Assembly: GCF_030253575.1 (NCBI RefSeq) | Contig: NC_080557.1 | Span: 45,832,501 to 45,896,500 of the forward strand | Direction of reading: 5' to 3' | Origin: Rhododendron vialii | Lineage: Eukaryota; Streptophyta; Magnoliopsida; Ericales; Ericaceae | DNA length: 64,000 nt | Part shown: in pieces, positions 63,126-64,000 of the stretch | Layout of the letters: each line of letters opens with the position of its first letter | Position numbering within the stretch: the first letter of the stretch is position 1 | Program-made: the position numbers and the translations under genes | The notes under the pieces: generated by a model | Seen by the model: only the letters and a program-made list of their open reading frames with translations | The model's database searches: none | Told to the model about the DNA's origin: nothing

Positions 63126-64000
63126 AGGGCTCCAAACGAACCAGTAGAATCTCGAAGTGTTCGAGCTCGGCTCGTTCAAAACGAGTCTCCAGCAAGTAGA
63201 ACCCAAAAATTGACCCGTAGCTTGGCTCGTCTAGTATTGCGGTGTTCGAGCTAGTTTTATAAAAAGAGTCGAGCCTTTCCAAATGAACCGAGCTTTTATA
63301 AATGAGTCGGGCTTTTATGAAGCCTGCCCTAGCCCCACTCCACCTCCTCCACCACCGCGTCCTCCCAACCCCAAATCTTGGTTAAATAGCACCTTGCCCA
63401 CAGCCTACGCTCTCGCTTTTGAGAATTGTAATCTTTATTCTTCATGTAACATTTTCAAACCACATCTTCTTCTTCTTTTTACTCAAACTCAAAATTTGAG
63501 GAAAATTTCCTACTATCCACCCTACTTTTTTAGTGAAAAAGAAAATTTCTTTGTGCCGTCACAATGTTTCATACCAAAATGAACTTTTGCAAATTACTTT
63601 TAACAAAATTTGAGTAATTAATGTTGGAGATGCTAATTACCCTTCAACAAGTTACAAAGGAGGATCGCCTGGATTTGCTAACTACTGCACGAGATGCTGT
63701 TATAGTGCCCACACAACTTCTTCACCAGTTAATAATTGTTTCATAACAGTGACCCCATGCTAGGGTGCAAAATTGGAAGAGAAAATGTTCACTTTTGCTT
63801 CCAACAGGTAGAAGAAGAAGCATAAAATTTGGCTGGTGAACTAGGGTCTCAGGGCATTCCCATCACATGGCTGGTGGGATCATTCCTGCATGGTATCTTC
63901 TTCGTTCTTTGTATCGAGAAATCACTCAGTTGAAAGTTTAATTCAATTCCATCGTTATCTTGAAAAGTTGTAATGGTATCAGAGCCCTGGCTAGAAGGCT
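63126..64000. other. Spacer, ending in a primer-binding-site-like sequence
   Basis: 63150-63320 holds several inverted copies of a GCTCGGCTCGTT/AACGAGTC-type word, as in common plant MITEs. TGGTATCAGAGCC at 63974-63986 matches the tRNA-Met primer-binding site, so an LTR retroelement in plus orientation may continue past the window; its LTR start was not located. An open frame at 63283-63582 looks random. Confidence 0.4.

Noticed and set aside
63283-63582. 99-codon frame near the right edge
   Set aside because: It begins in GAGCC-type repeat wording and has a Pro run and no recognisable domain; probably chance.

Overview
This is nuclear genomic DNA from a flowering plant. It holds spliced genes with GT-AG introns, a plant-only gene set (secondary-wall cellulose synthase, MYB-CC phosphate regulator, SUVR-type SET protein, BRCA1-partner BARD1), many MITE-type elements and very frequent (CT)n microsatellites. 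The protein sequences look eudicot. An asterid or Ericales source is possible, but I cannot prove it. No long open frame is a gene by itself except one small ORF, so the gene models below were built by following reading phase across splice sites.

Layout. (1) 975-4245, plus: a START-domain protein of the HD-Zip class IV family, apparently without homeodomain or leucine zipper. (2) 4.2-9.1 kb: a repeat-rich spacer with two foldback elements, a Helitron candidate and two Tourist-like MITEs. (3) 9.3-18.7 kb, plus: a SUVR1/SUVR2-type SET gene with WIYLD, pre-SET, SET and post-SET parts. Its introns hold an LTR remnant, a hAT-like element, a triplicated block and a duplicated micro-exon. (4) 20446-22863, plus: ribosomal protein uL14 (RPL23) with telo-box and site II promoter motifs. 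(5) 22.9-29.9 kb: MITEs, a SINE and one small basic ORF. (6) 29985-32577, plus: a class-B HAD acid phosphatase or vegetative-storage-protein-like gene. (7) 33.5-36.3 kb: nested MITEs and a Mutator-like element with an exact 9-bp target duplication. (8) 36.7-43.2 kb, plus: a PHR1-type phosphate-starvation regulator with a long leader intron and an upstream ORF. (9) 45100-53506, plus: CESA4, one of the three secondary-wall cellulose synthase subunits. (10) 54155-56.3 kb, minus: a gag-only terminal-repeat retrotransposon and a decayed Copia gag. (11) 56660-62890, minus: BARD1 (RING, extended PHD, two BRCT). (12) 63-64 kb: spacer ending in a primer-binding-site-like sequence.

The genes do not form an operon or pathway. 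Cell-wall, phosphate, chromatin, DNA-repair and translation genes simply lie side by side, as is normal in a plant chromosome. All models are consistent in phase and close in length to the families as I know them, so the genes appear intact. The most unusual points are the homeodomain-less HD-Zip IV relative, the duplicated micro-exon in the SUVR gene, the CT tracts just after 5' splice sites in three genes, the PHR1 upstream ORF and the gag-only retroelement.
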